Part shown: in pieces, positions 40,220 to 50,017 of the stretch
Numbering within the stretch: position 1 is the first letter of the stretch
How the letters are laid out: each line of letters opens with the position of its first letter
Origin: Winogradskyella algicola
GTDB taxonomy: Bacteria > Bacteroidota > Bacteroidia > Flavobacteriales > Flavobacteriaceae
DNA: 64,000 nucleotides
Direction: 5' to 3'
NCBI RefSeq assembly: GCF_005869935.1
Contig: NZ_SZQF01000002.1
Coordinates: 62,001-126,000, forward strand
Made by a program: the position numbers and the translations under genes
The notes under the pieces: generated by a model
The model's database searches: none
What the model was told of the DNA's origin: nothing
The model's input: only the letters and a program-made list of their open reading frames with translations

Positions 40220-40864
40220 TCAAATAATATTATTTCGTTTAGCTTTTTGTACAGCTTCTAATTTGTTATGAACTTGTAGCTTGCGATAAATATTCTCAAT
40301 ATGCTTTCTAATAGTTCCTGTAGAAAGGATTAAATTTTCTGCAACCGCATTATAGCTTAAGCCTTTACTTAATTGCTCTAAAACATCTACTTCTCTACTC
40401 GTTAATTTTATTTCCTCTTTTTCTTTTTCTTCAACAAAAGGGTTTCTAAGAAGTTTTAGTGTTTTTAAAGCTATAGAAGGATTCATTGCTGCACCTCCAT
40501 TCAAAGTTTCTAAAATACCAGAATGTAAGTCTCCTGCATTAATTTCTTTTAATAAATAGCCATCTGCTCCTGCTTTTATAGCATTAAAAATGTTTTCGTC
40601 ATTATCAAAAACAGTAAGCATTATAATCTTAATATGAGGATACTTTTGTTTTACCTGTTCTGTAGCTTCAATACCATTGATTACAGGCATTTCAATATCC
40701 ATTAGTATTAAATCTACATTATTGTTTTCTTCTAATTTTATAAGAAGATCCTTGCCATTCATAGCTATAAACCTAACCTCTAAATCTTCAAAAAAAGAAA
40801 GTTTCTCTTCGACTGCTCTTATAAGAAAAGTATTATCGTCTACTATAGCTATTCTTGTAATCAT
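40220..40864 (-). CDS. NarL/LuxR-type response regulator
   Basis: The 214-residue protein has a receiver domain (1-120) with acidic pocket IVDDN (D9/D10), phospho-acceptor Asp56 in LILMDIEMP, Thr near IIMLTVFD and Lys in KAGADGYLLKE. A GerE-type HTH follows: LTSREVDVLEQLSKGLSYNAVAENLILSTGTIRKHIENIYRKLQV. It lies 67 bases downstream of the histidine kinase on the same strand and is its obvious partner. The target genes are unknown. Confidence 0.95.
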   Translation of the reverse strand: MITRIAIVDDNTFLIRAVEEKLSFFEDLEVRFIAMNGKDLLIKLEENNNVDLILMDIEMPVINGIEATEQVKQKYPHIKIIMLTVFDNDENIFNAIKAGADGYLLKEINAGDLHSGILETLNGGAAMNPSIALKTLKLLRNPFVEEKEKEEIKLTSREVDVLEQLSKGLSYNAVAENLILSTGTIRKHIENIYRKLQVHNKLEAVQKAKRNNII

Positions 40865-40930
40865 TTGGTTTTTATTAGATTTTAAATATCCTCAAAAAAA
40901 TTGTTAAATACTATACGCACTTTATCGTAT

Positions 40931-42871
40931 TTATACCTGTAATATTATGTCTGTGCCTTCATTAATACTAGATTGTATTGCAAATTGTGCATTAATATCA
41001 TCAGCACGTTTCTTCATATTATTTATTCCGTTACCAAGTTTTACGTTATTTTCATCAAAGCCCTTTCCGTTATCTTTTATACTAATAAACATCTTATTAT
41101 CAATTTTTGAAAGATTGACATTTATGGTTGATGCATCTGCATATTTAACAGCGTTATTTATAGCTTCTTGTATTATTCTATAAATATTCATGCCCTTTAC
41201 AGAAGAGAAAGCCATAGTATTATCTACTGAATCCTCTACATTGAAATTAAATTTTATGTTCTGGGCAGCAAGATTTGCATGATCTATAAAATTTGAGATA
41301 CGAATCTGTAAGTCTTCAAAAGTAATTTTATCCTTATTCATTGCCCAGATGGTATCTCTTAATTCATAAATAGTGCCTGATGTAAAATCGCTTATCGTCT
41401 TAAGTTTATGAGTTAGCTTTTCATCTTTAATATCAAAGCCATATTTTAAATTGTCTATAGATGAAATAATAAAAGTGAGTTGTGCTCCTATATTATCATG
41501 CAAATCCCTACTAATACGCAAACGCTGTTCCTGTAGCTTATTTTGAGTTTCAATTTTTATTAAAGCGTCTTTAAGCTCATTTTCTTTTTGTAGCTGATGA
41601 TTTTTTAGCTTCTGTTGGTTGTAGAACAGGAAACCTACTAAGCCTAGTATTAATGTTAACAGGGCTAATCCGTATAGTTGATAGTTTCGCTTCTGAATGA
41701 CCAAATCTTGCTCTGCTAATTCTGCACGTTGTATAAGAATCTCTTTTTCCTTTTTTTCAGTTTCATATTTTACTTCTAAATCTGCTATTTTTTGGGCATT
41801 TTTTTCTGAGAATATTGAGTCTTTTAATTTTATATAGGTTCGCTTTTGCTGTCTGGCTTTGTCGTAGTTTCCAAGCATGTAATTGCTTTCTGCGAGTGTT
41901 AAGTACAAATCTGCGGAAACCAATTCTATTTCTGGATATTTCTTTACCAAATTAAAGCCTTCTCCTACGTAATGTTTGGCTATTTTTGGTAAACTTTTTT
42001 CGTTATAAAGTGTTGCTATATTATTGTACGTAGAGAGCATTCCACGCTCATCACCATTATAATTTTCTTTCTTTTTTAAAGCTTCTAAATATGTTTCTAA
42101 TGCTAAATCTTTATTCCCTTTATCGTAGTATGCATTAGCCAGATTATCTAAAATTTTATAGTACTCTATTCGGTTATCGAGTTTTTTGGCCAACGCTAAT
42201 CCTTTTTTATAAGACAATATCGCTTCATCTATTCTACCTAAATCCTTTAGGTTAATACCTATGTTGTTATGTGATGCTATTTGCTCATTTTCAAGGTTAT
42301 ACTTTTCCCTGACCTTTAATGCTTTTTTATGATATTCAAGAGCTTTGCCGTTAAGATTCATTTCTTGATAAATAAGCCCAATATTATTTAATGATGTGGA
42401 TGTGGATTTTTCACTTTGTTGAGCTTCATCCATTTTTAAGGATTGAAAGAAGTAATCTAAAGCTTCATCGTAGTTGCCTCTATTCCAATTAAACATTCCC
42501 AAATTATTGATACACATGGATTCAATGTTCTTAAACCCAAAATCTCTACTCATCGTTAGTGCCTTTTCAAAATAATAAGCTGCAGAGTCCGATTTACCAG
42601 TAACATCCATATATATACCATAAGTATTTACTAACTCTGTTAGACCGAAATTAAAACCTGCAGCCTTGGCAGATTCTTTTCCTTCATTAAGTACTTTAAG
42701 TGCCATGTCTGTATTATTAAAAATATACCCAAAAGCTATTTTATTGTACATTCTAATTTTAACAGAATCGTTTTTTGTTTGGCGTGCAACGGTAAGTAAA
42801 CTATCTAGATTTTGAGAGTAAGTTACTAGGCTAAAAAAGAAACACAGTAAAAGGATGAATTTTTTCTTCAT
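40931..42871 (-). CDS. TPR-containing two-component sensor histidine kinase
   Basis: ATG 42871 (MKKKFILLLCFFFSLVTYSQ) starts with a signal peptide and gives 646 residues; a 63-residue upstream extension would read through a terminator hairpin and is rejected. Residues about 20-350 are TPR repeats (for example STSLNNIGLIYQEMNLNGKALEYHKKALKV). One transmembrane helix follows (LYGLALLTLILGLVGFLFY), then the HisKA_3 dimerisation helix with ISRDLHDNIGAQLTF containing the phospho-His and a short HATPase with NNAVKYADAS, DNGKGFD and GNGINNMKKRA. It pairs with the NarL-type regulator. The TPR part is periplasmic, so it likely senses a protein or envelope cue. Confidence 0.92.
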   Translation of the reverse strand: MKKKFILLLCFFFSLVTYSQNLDSLLTVARQTKNDSVKIRMYNKIAFGYIFNNTDMALKVLNEGKESAKAAGFNFGLTELVNTYGIYMDVTGKSDSAAYYFEKALTMSRDFGFKNIESMCINNLGMFNWNRGNYDEALDYFFQSLKMDEAQQSEKSTSTSLNNIGLIYQEMNLNGKALEYHKKALKVREKYNLENEQIASHNNIGINLKDLGRIDEAILSYKKGLALAKKLDNRIEYYKILDNLANAYYDKGNKDLALETYLEALKKKENYNGDERGMLSTYNNIATLYNEKSLPKIAKHYVGEGFNLVKKYPEIELVSADLYLTLAESNYMLGNYDKARQQKRTYIKLKDSIFSEKNAQKIADLEVKYETEKKEKEILIQRAELAEQDLVIQKRNYQLYGLALLTLILGLVGFLFYNQQKLKNHQLQKENELKDALIKIETQNKLQEQRLRISRDLHDNIGAQLTFIISSIDNLKYGFDIKDEKLTHKLKTISDFTSGTIYELRDTIWAMNKDKITFEDLQIRISNFIDHANLAAQNIKFNFNVEDSVDNTMAFSSVKGMNIYRIIQEAINNAVKYADASTINVNLSKIDNKMFISIKDNGKGFDENNVKLGNGINNMKKRADDINAQFAIQSSINEGTDIILQV

Positions 42872-42881
42872 AAAATTTAAT

Positions 42882-42937
42882 AAAAAAAGCACCAGAAATA
42901 TTCTACGTATCGTAGTTAGTATAACTGGTGCTTTTTT
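42882..42937 (-). terminator. Terminator/attenuator hairpin before the histidine kinase
   Basis: GCACCAG and CTGGTGC arms with inner CTACG/CGTAG pairing are flanked by A and T runs. On the minus strand it ends 11 bases before the kinase ATG. It terminates the PQQ-protein transcript or controls readthrough into the kinase. Confidence 0.7.
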
Positions 42938-43076
42938 AAAGAAATTGATTAATAGCATTATCAATATATAGGTTTTTATTAATAATCTGATTTTTATTCG
43001 ATTAAGACACATTTTAAGAAGATTAAGCGTAACTAATATTGCTACGCTTAATCTCAACACACCTTAACGATGATTT

Positions 43077-44978
43077 TTATTTTTTAAGATTATACGCATA
43101 AATGGTTTTGTCATTTGCCTTGTAGTAAAGATAACCACCATAATCATCTACTTTATACTCTGGCTTTTTGTCTTTTAGCAAAATTTCTTTATCTATTTCG
43201 CCAGTGTCTTTATTTACTTTAACCAAGCCTACTCCACTATCTAATTTTGTTAAAACAAATTGTGAATCTTCTGTAGCAGCAGACGCTTTAAAACGTTGAG
43301 ACATCATATCAAAAGATGCACCTGCTATAGAGGCAAACATATCAGAAGCACGCTTGGCTTCTTTTCCATAGTCGTTATAATTTCTTAAGTTATTTATTCC
43401 TATACCATTATTATTCATTCCTGCTGCATAAGCCGTAGAGACTGTTGCTACAAGTGATGCTGCTGCTACAACTCCACCAACAATCTTCATAAATCCACTT
43501 TTACCTGGAGATTTGTAATATTTATGATACATTTCTGAGCCATTACTATCTAATGCCATTAGATTTTGAGAAGAGCTTAAAAAGATATTTCCATTTCTTA
43601 TCTCCATGGTATTTGGTGACTCTTTTTCTTCAAATTTCACTTCAGAAAGCTCTGATACATCTCCAGAATTAGCATCTATAGCATATAAGACATTTCCGGC
43701 TGCAATAAGGTATCTATTGCTAGTTGCATCGTAAGTAGAAGCTACAGAAGCAGAATTTTTATATTTTAGTGGTTTGTCCCAAACCTGTTCGCCTGTTTCT
43801 AGATTTACAATGTTTGCATCTTCACCTGTAATATAAATTAATCCTTGTGGTGTGTGTGCCATCATCATAATATTTTCACCTGTTTTTAAAGGTTTTTTAA
43901 ACAGTGTTTTTCCATCAAATGAAATTTTATTTATTCCGCCAGAGTAGATTCCAAACAAAATACCATCTTCCATGATATAAAAATGCTGCACATAGCCCTT
44001 TGTTTTTGGTGCCTTTTCCCAAAGGTCTTCTCCTGTTGCTGCACTAAACATGGTTATTTTAGATTCGGATTTGGCAGCAAATGCACCATCTCCACCTGCA
44101 ACATCACTTACAACAGCCAAGCCTTGAGGTAAAATTTCAAATTTAGATACAATCCCTTTTACTTTTCGGTCGTCTTCCCAAAGTTCTTCACCTTTAACAC
44201 CAATTTTGTGTATTCTTGTGTTTTTTCCGTTGGTAGTAGTTTCAAAACCATAAATTTCTTGTTCGGTTTTGTCTGCTACCAGCCAAGTAACACGTTTAAT
44301 TTTATTGGTCCAAAGATCTTCTCCTGAGTGTGACTTTGCAATTAGACCTTGAGCTGTTGGTATAATTAAGAAATCCTTTAATAATAAAGGTGTTCCTGTT
44401 ACACTAAAATCTTTTGCAACACCAACACGTCCTGGTTTATCCAAAAAGAAACTATAATCTAATTTTGATGTATTAAGATCATAGACTGCAACCTTTGGAG
44501 TCATCTTCTCGGCTTTGCTTCCTATTTTTTGAATTCCACTTACAATAAGTTTATTCTGAGGTAGTACAACATCACATGTATAAATCTGGTTCCAGCTGTC
44601 GTCATCTGAATTAAAAATCACTTTACCTTGCATGTAGTCTATAACTGCACGTTTGGTTTTTGAAACACCTGCAAATTTTGATCCTGCTCCTTGAGAAACA
44701 ACAATGTAAGGTGATCCTGCAATAAAGTTAGTTTCTTCTGGTTTCAGTTTCCCAAAATTGTTAAAGGTAAATACTGGCTGGCTCTGCTCTGGTTTTATAC
44801 CTGTAAGACCATCGTTAGTAGCTACAACAAGCACACCGCCTACTGTTAATGTCATCTCATTTATCTTTGCTCCAAGATCATAACTTTGGTCTGGATTTTC
44901 TTGAGCAAGCAATGATGTAGTACTTACAAAAAATACTAACATCATTAAAGTTTTAATTTGAGTCAATAGTGTTTTCAT
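43077..44978 (-). CDS. Secreted PQQ-like beta-propeller protein
   Basis: The 633-residue protein has a signal peptide (about 1-25). Repeated blades with EDLWTNKIKR, GEDLWEKAPKTKG, GEQVWDKPLKY and YAIDANSGDV follow the PQQ/beta-propeller repeat (structural motif A-x-D-x-x-T-G-x-x-x-W in degenerate form). Residues about 505-570 carry a hydrophobic Gly/Ala-rich stretch (GFMKIVGGVVAAASLVATVSTAYAAGMNNNG), unusual for a propeller and perhaps a membrane-associated loop. No enzyme active site is visible. A lipoprotein gene lies 11 bases upstream in the same direction. Confidence 0.8.
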   Translation of the reverse strand: MKTLLTQIKTLMMLVFFVSTTSLLAQENPDQSYDLGAKINEMTLTVGGVLVVATNDGLTGIKPEQSQPVFTFNNFGKLKPEETNFIAGSPYIVVSQGAGSKFAGVSKTKRAVIDYMQGKVIFNSDDDSWNQIYTCDVVLPQNKLIVSGIQKIGSKAEKMTPKVAVYDLNTSKLDYSFFLDKPGRVGVAKDFSVTGTPLLLKDFLIIPTAQGLIAKSHSGEDLWTNKIKRVTWLVADKTEQEIYGFETTTNGKNTRIHKIGVKGEELWEDDRKVKGIVSKFEILPQGLAVVSDVAGGDGAFAAKSESKITMFSAATGEDLWEKAPKTKGYVQHFYIMEDGILFGIYSGGINKISFDGKTLFKKPLKTGENIMMMAHTPQGLIYITGEDANIVNLETGEQVWDKPLKYKNSASVASTYDATSNRYLIAAGNVLYAIDANSGDVSELSEVKFEEKESPNTMEIRNGNIFLSSSQNLMALDSNGSEMYHKYYKSPGKSGFMKIVGGVVAAASLVATVSTAYAAGMNNNGIGINNLRNYNDYGKEAKRASDMFASIAGASFDMMSQRFKASAATEDSQFVLTKLDSGVGLVKVNKDTGEIDKEILLKDKKPEYKVDDYGGYLYYKANDKTIYAYNLKK

Positions 44979-44989
44979 TATACAAACTA

Positions 44990-45526
44990 TTACTGAACTT
45001 GTTTATTCAGATTAAACGAACCATCTGTGATTGTTTTTACAGACTGATCTCCATTAAGATTTTTGCAGGTAAACTCAAAAGTTCCTATTAATTTATCATC
45101 TGTTTCTTCAGAAACACTTAATGATCCTACCATAGAATTATCGTATGGTGCTTGCCAAATTTCTGTAGTTGAATTTTGTGGATTATTAAGATCTACATCA
45201 GTTTCTGTGTAAGAAGCTACATTTACGTTACTAATGTTAGAACCGTCTAAATCATAAGTTCCTACACCTTCATAACCCCAAATTGTAAACGAAAACGCAT
45301 TACCATCGCTATTAGAAGCTATAATTATTAAGTTATTTCCGTTGTTTGCTATAGTAGCTGAAGAAGATATTTCCCAAGATTCGTAGTTTGTACCATCTAC
45401 TTTTGCGACTAAAGTTCCTGATGGAGCATTACCACCATTTCCACCGTCATCATCACTGCTACATGATGTAAATGTTGCTAATGATAATGTCAATACTAAT
45501 AACATAAAGTTTTTTAAAGTTCTCAT
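44990..45526 (-). CDS. Putative lipoprotein
   Basis: The 178-residue protein has a lipoprotein signal ending FTSC (about residue 22), then SSDDDGGNGGN, a flexible acidic-Gly linker. The mature domain of about 140 residues is beta-rich (GTLVAKVDGTNYESWEISSSATIANNGNNLIIIASN...) with a pattern I associate with flavobacterial DUF6252-like lipoproteins, though that is uncertain. It precedes the propeller gene by 11 bases, so the two are probably cotranscribed. Confidence 0.72.
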   Translation of the reverse strand: MRTLKNFMLLVLTLSLATFTSCSSDDDGGNGGNAPSGTLVAKVDGTNYESWEISSSATIANNGNNLIIIASNSDGNAFSFTIWGYEGVGTYDLDGSNISNVNVASYTETDVDLNNPQNSTTEIWQAPYDNSMVGSLSVSEETDDKLIGTFEFTCKNLNGDQSVKTITDGSFNLNKQVQ

Positions 45527-45724
45527 TGTTGATTTAATTTATTGGTTAATTCTGAGGCAAATCTCAACAATAAGATGATGGCAAAACATACGATGAATTA
45601 CGTATGTTTTTTCAAAACACTGATTTTTAATTATTTAAATTGTTAAAACGAAACTATTCAGCCTTATATTTGATAATCTTTATGTAACAAAACTCAGGAA
45701 TCTACTACCTATAATTAACCAAAA

Positions 45725-46180
45725 ATGTTAGTTATGTTTTATCAGTTTTCATATTGGTTATTAAAAATGAAACTTTCTCAACCTTCAGAGAAGGTTATAA
45801 ACTATTGGATTGGTACAAACTCGGTTAATAAGCTAGAATATGCATTAATTCATGGCAATTATAAAACAAGGCAGCTAGCTGCTGAAGCTTTAGAATTTGT
45901 TGGTCAACCTTCTTCCATTCCTGTATTATTAATTGCTATTGATGACAAAATTAAAAATGTATCTATTGCTGCCCTAAACACACTAGAACAGTTACAAAAC
46001 AGTGATGAATTGATTAAATCAATTGTAAGAAAACGTTTTGATTGGCTTAAAATACTTCGAGAAAAAGAGGAAAAACAAAACAACACAAAAACAAAAAAGT
46101 ATAACATTTATCGTTGGGAACGTGCAAGCAAAAAGTCTTTTGAGATGGTAAAAGAAAGATTGAAACTACCTATTCGGTAA
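45725..46180 (+). CDS. HEAT-repeat-like protein
   Basis: A 151-residue helical protein. YALIHGNYKTRQLAAEALEFVGQPSSIPVLLIAIDDKIKNVSIAALNTLEQLQNSDELIKSIVRK reads as two or three HEAT repeats. The N-terminus (MLVMFYQFSYWLLKMKLSQ) is hydrophobic; the start may instead be the ATG at 45767. The C-terminal part is basic. It likely mediates protein contacts. It converges with the GSCFA gene, three bases apart. Confidence 0.75.
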   Translation: MLVMFYQFSYWLLKMKLSQPSEKVINYWIGTNSVNKLEYALIHGNYKTRQLAAEALEFVGQPSSIPVLLIAIDDKIKNVSIAALNTLEQLQNSDELIKSIVRKRFDWLKILREKEEKQNNTKTKKYNIYRWERASKKSFEMVKERLKLPIR

Positions 46181-46183
46181 TAT

Positions 46184-47137
46184 TTAATCGAATTTAATAT
46201 GAGGAAATTCTTTCTGAATCTGTGCTATCTCTTCTTGAAGATTATCTAAAAAATTTTGATGTGCTTTAGAATTTGGATTAAACGGACGATGCGCTTTTTT
46301 AGTTTGAATACTAGCTATCCTTTCTGAGATTTCTACGGCATCTTCCGCTAGCCAAACGGTTTTAAACGTTTCCCAAATGTAGTCTATCGCTAAATCATTT
46401 GGGTGAATCATATCTTGATTGTAAAACCTGTAATCTCTCAATTCGTCCATCATAATTTCATACGATGGAAAGTAAAACAGTTGATTTCTGGGCTCTATAA
46501 TCTGATGAATTGCTGACAATAAATGGGCTTTACTTCTATTGTTTTCTACAAAACCATCTTTGAGATGCCTTACTGGAGATACCGTGAAAATGAAATTGAC
46601 TTTTGGATTTACACTTCGTACTAAAGCAATTATACGTTCTAATGAGGCAACAATATCTTCAACAGACATCAACTCTTTTAGAAACTGTTTTTGAGGTATT
46701 TTATGGCAATTAGCAACAATTTTATCAGTTGCTTTATTTCTATAAACCCAAGCTGTACCAAGTGTAATTATTATGTGCGATGCAGATTTAACCTGATCTA
46801 ATGTTTCACTTAATTGCGTGTTTAAACTCTTAAGTAATTGTGATTTAGAAAGCGTATTTAATTTTGAATGCGCATCGAAACAGCTATAAATTTCATTCTG
46901 ACTTACAATCTCTAGGTCACTATAAAAATCTTCGTTTATACTTCTAGTGATTAGGTTTTCTATAGCCATAGGATGAAATAAAATACCGAATGGATTTACC
47001 TCTGATTGAAACTTATGATACTCGAACTTACTACCAATATTCTCAGAAAAACATGAGCCTAACAACATCAATCTAGACGTGTAATCTATTTGATGATGTG
47101 GTTGTTTTTGTAGTTTTATGTTGGTTTGTAGCTTCAT
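46184..47137 (-). CDS. GSCFA-domain protein
   Basis: The 317-residue protein has the family-naming motif in LLGSCFSENIGSKFEYHKF (about residues 31-49), then NPFGILFHPMAI, HIIITLGTAWVYR, FIFTVSPVRHLKDGFVENNRSKAHL and DMIHPNDLAIDYIWE, consistent with an SGNH-hydrolase-like fold (Ser in GSCFS, Asp/His in DMIHPN). Such proteins are typical of Bacteroidota; the substrate is unknown. It follows alaS on the same strand after a hairpin repeat. Confidence 0.93.
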   Translation of the reverse strand: MKLQTNIKLQKQPHHQIDYTSRLMLLGSCFSENIGSKFEYHKFQSEVNPFGILFHPMAIENLITRSINEDFYSDLEIVSQNEIYSCFDAHSKLNTLSKSQLLKSLNTQLSETLDQVKSASHIIITLGTAWVYRNKATDKIVANCHKIPQKQFLKELMSVEDIVASLERIIALVRSVNPKVNFIFTVSPVRHLKDGFVENNRSKAHLLSAIHQIIEPRNQLFYFPSYEIMMDELRDYRFYNQDMIHPNDLAIDYIWETFKTVWLAEDAVEISERIASIQTKKAHRPFNPNSKAHQNFLDNLQEEIAQIQKEFPHIKFD

Positions 47138-47146
47138 AAATTATGA

Positions 47147-47171
47147 GATCCTGAAACAAGTTCAGGATGAC
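47147..47171. repeat. Dispersed CTGAA-N5-TTCAG hairpin
   Basis: GATCCTGAAACAAGTTCAGG followed by ATGAC, between the alaS stop codon and the start of the GSCFA gene. Confidence 0.75.
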
Positions 47172-47173
47172 AA

Positions 47174-49786
47174 CTATAGATAATTCTTTGCAGCTTCTAA
47201 AGCCTCCTCAATACCTGCAGGATTTTTACCACCTGCTGTTGCAAAGAAAGGCTGGCCTCCGCCTCCTCCTTGAATGTGCTTACCTAATTCCCTAACAATC
47301 TGACCTGCATTTAAATCTTTTTCTGAAACTAGGTTTTTAGATATGTAGCAAGATAAGAGTGCCTTTCCGTTATTATCTGCGCCAAACAAAGCAAAAAGAT
47401 TATCTACTTCACCGCCTAACTCAAAACATAAGTCTTTAATACCAGAAGCATCTAAATCTACTTTTTTGGCAATGAAATTCACGCCATTAAGCGCTGTGAT
47501 TTCATTTTTAAGATCACTTTTTAAGTTCTTAGCTTTATCCTTTAATAATTGTTCTATCTGCTTTTTTAAACTCGCATTTTCGTCCTGTAAATTTTGAAGT
47601 GCTTTTACAGGTTCTTGAGCATTGTTTAATAGATCTTTCATTTCAAAATACGCTCTGTTATTTTCAAAATAAAAGTCTTTAACAGCATCATAAGTTATTG
47701 CTTCTATACGGCGAATTCCGGCTGCAACTGCACCTTCAGATACAATTTTAAAATGCCAAATATCTCCTGTATTCTTCACATGTGTACCTCCACAAAGCTC
47801 TATGGATTGTCCAAATCTCACAGTTCGAACTGTATCGCCATATTTTTCACCGAAAAGCGCCATTGCGCCATCAGAAATTGCTTGATCCATTGGTACATTT
47901 CTTTGCTCTTCCAATGCTAATTTTCCGTCGATACGTGCATTTACAAAGTTTTCAACATCTCTTAATTCTTCAACTGTTAGTTTAGAAAAATGAGAAAAAT
48001 CAAATCGTAAATATTTAGAATGTACTGCAGATCCTTTTTGCTCAACATGTGTTCCTAACACTTCTCTTAATGCTTGGTGCAATAAGTGTGTTGCTGTATG
48101 GTTACACTCGGTTCTAAAACGTTGTTTTTGGTCTACAACAGCTTTAAACGTATCGTTAAGATCGTCTGGTAAATTTTTAGTAAAGTGAATAATGACGTTA
48201 TTCTCTTTCTTGGTGTCTACGATGTAAACTGTATCTCCATGATTGTCTTGCAAATACCCTTTATCACCAACTTGTCCACCTCCTTCTGCATAGAATGGAG
48301 TGAGATTAAACACCAACTGATACAAATCACCTTCTTTTTTTGAAGTGACTTTTCTGTAGCGTGTAATTTTTACATTTGCTTCAAGCGCATCATAACCGAT
48401 AAATTCTTGCTCAGCATCGTCAACTAAAATCGTCCAATCTTCAGTAGAAGTTTCACTTGCTTTACGCGAACGATTTTTTTGAATTTGAAGTTGTTCTTCA
48501 AATCCCTTTTCATCTAATTTTAAATTCTTTTCAGATAAAATTAAAGCCGTTAAATCTATAGGAAAACCATAAGTATCGTACAATTCAAATGCCTTCTCGC
48601 CCGAAACTGTATCGCCTTTTGTTTCTTCAACAATACCATTCAGCAAAATAAGACCTTGCTCTAGTGTTCTTAAAAAAGAGGCTTCTTCTTCCTTAATTAC
48701 GTTTTCAATCAATTGTTTTTGAGCTTTAATCTCAGGAAACGCAGTTCCCATTTTTTTGCTCAACACATCTACTAAACGGTAAATAAATGGTTCTTTTTTA
48801 TCTAAAAATGTAAAACCATATCTCACTGCTCTACGTAAAATTCGACGTATAACGTAACCTGCGCCTGTGTTACTTGGTAACTGACCATCTGCTATAGAAA
48901 ACGCTACAGCTCTTACGTGGTCTGAAATAACCCTAATGGCTACATCTATTTTTTCATCCTTACCATAATCCTTGTTGGTAATGGTTTCAATCTCACGAAT
49001 TATTGGTGTAAACACATCTGTATCGTAATTAGATTGCACGCCTTGTAACACCATACACAAACGTTCAAAGCCCATTCCTGTATCGATATGCTTATTTGGC
49101 AGTACTTCTAGAGATCCATTGGCTTTACGGTTGTATTGCATAAATACCAAGTTCCAGATTTCTACCACCTGAGGATGATCCATGTTTACCAAAGACTTAC
49201 CATCAACTTTAGCTTTTTCTTCAGCCAAACGAATATCTACGTGGATTTCACTACATGGTCCACATGGTCCTTGGTCTCCCATTTCCCAGAAATTGTCCTT
49301 CTTATTTCCCATAAGAATACGATCTTCAGAAATGTATTGTTTCCAAATATCGTAAGCCTCTTGGTCCATTTTTAGTTTATCGCTATCATCGCTCCCTTCA
49401 AAAACAGTGACATATAAAATACCTTTGTCTATACCATAAACTTCGGTTAGTAACTCCCAAGCCCAAGCAATGGCTTCTTTCTTAAAGTAGTCTCCAAAAC
49501 TCCAGTTACCAAGCATTTCAAAAAGTGTGTGATGATACGTATCGTAACCCACTTCTTCTAAGTCATTATGCTTACCAGAAACTCTTAAACATTTTTGAGT
49601 ATCTGCAATTCTGTTATTTTTTGGTTCACTATTACCAAGAAAAAATTCTTTAAAAGGTGCCATACCAGAATTTACAAACATTAAGGTAGGGTCATTTTTT
49701 AAGACCATTGGTGCAGATGGCACTACAAGGTGTTTTTTACCTTCAAAAAAACTTAAAAACTTAGAACGAATATCTTGAGACGTCAT
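47174..49786 (-). CDS. alaS: Alanyl-tRNA synthetase
   Basis: Charges tRNA-Ala and tmRNA. The 870 residues follow the family order: class II catalytic core ([58 protein letters not shown]), the tRNA-recognition region, the editing domain with [16 protein letters not shown] and [12 protein letters not shown] (zinc ligands), and the C-Ala domain with a coiled coil ([23 protein letters not shown]) and a Gly-rich [14 protein letters not shown] end. It is complete. Confidence 0.98.
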   Translation of the reverse strand: MTSQDIRSKFLSFFEGKKHLVVPSAPMVLKNDPTLMFVNSGMAPFKEFFLGNSEPKNNRIADTQKCLRVSGKHNDLEEVGYDTYHHTLFEMLGNWSFGDYFKKEAIAWAWELLTEVYGIDKGILYVTVFEGSDDSDKLKMDQEAYDIWKQYISEDRILMGNKKDNFWEMGDQGPCGPCSEIHVDIRLAEEKAKVDGKSLVNMDHPQVVEIWNLVFMQYNRKANGSLEVLPNKHIDTGMGFERLCMVLQGVQSNYDTDVFTPIIREIETITNKDYGKDEKIDVAIRVISDHVRAVAFSIADGQLPSNTGAGYVIRRILRRAVRYGFTFLDKKEPFIYRLVDVLSKKMGTAFPEIKAQKQLIENVIKEEEASFLRTLEQGLILLNGIVEETKGDTVSGEKAFELYDTYGFPIDLTALILSEKNLKLDEKGFEEQLQIQKNRSRKASETSTEDWTILVDDAEQEFIGYDALEANVKITRYRKVTSKKEGDLYQLVFNLTPFYAEGGGQVGDKGYLQDNHGDTVYIVDTKKENNVIIHFTKNLPDDLNDTFKAVVDQKQRFRTECNHTATHLLHQALREVLGTHVEQKGSAVHSKYLRFDFSHFSKLTVEELRDVENFVNARIDGKLALEEQRNVPMDQAISDGAMALFGEKYGDTVRTVRFGQSIELCGGTHVKNTGDIWHFKIVSEGAVAAGIRRIEAITYDAVKDFYFENNRAYFEMKDLLNNAQEPVKALQNLQDENASLKKQIEQLLKDKAKNLKSDLKNEITALNGVNFIAKKVDLDASGIKDLCFELGGEVDNLFALFGADNNGKALLSCYISKNLVSEKDLNAGQIVRELGKHIQGGGGGQPFFATAGGKNPAGIEEALEAAKNYL

Positions 49787-49902
49787 ATACTGAAATTATG
49801 CTAATTATTATGTTATTGTCGCAAATGCAAAACAATTTTTTATCTTTTCTCTGCTAATTTTTAATATAATTTTTTTGTCAGAGAAAACCTTCTACAAATA
49901 TA

Positions 49903-49989
49903 TTTCATTACTTTATTAAATTTGTAATGAAAATATTTTTGTAGGTTTGGTCGTTTCACTAATGTAATTAAGCTGTTACACTAGTGTAA
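49903..49989. promoter_or_regulatory. Cluster of palindromes between alaS and M23 peptidase gene
   Basis: TTTCATTAC (49903-49911) and GTAATGAAA (49924-49932) are a 9-bp inverted repeat. TTACACTAGTGTAA (49976-49989) is a perfect 14-base palindrome, and TTTCACTAATGTAA (49954-49967) is a two-mismatch copy exactly 22 bases upstream. They look like paired operator sites 29-64 bases before the peptidase ATG. Confidence 0.45.
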
Positions 49990-50017
49990 TTGCTGCAAAA
50001 ATAGTATAAATTAGAAC

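Noticed and set aside
42872-43060. 63-residue N-terminal extension of the histidine kinase
   Set aside because: It would be translated through a terminator hairpin and would hide a normal signal peptide that starts at ATG 42871.
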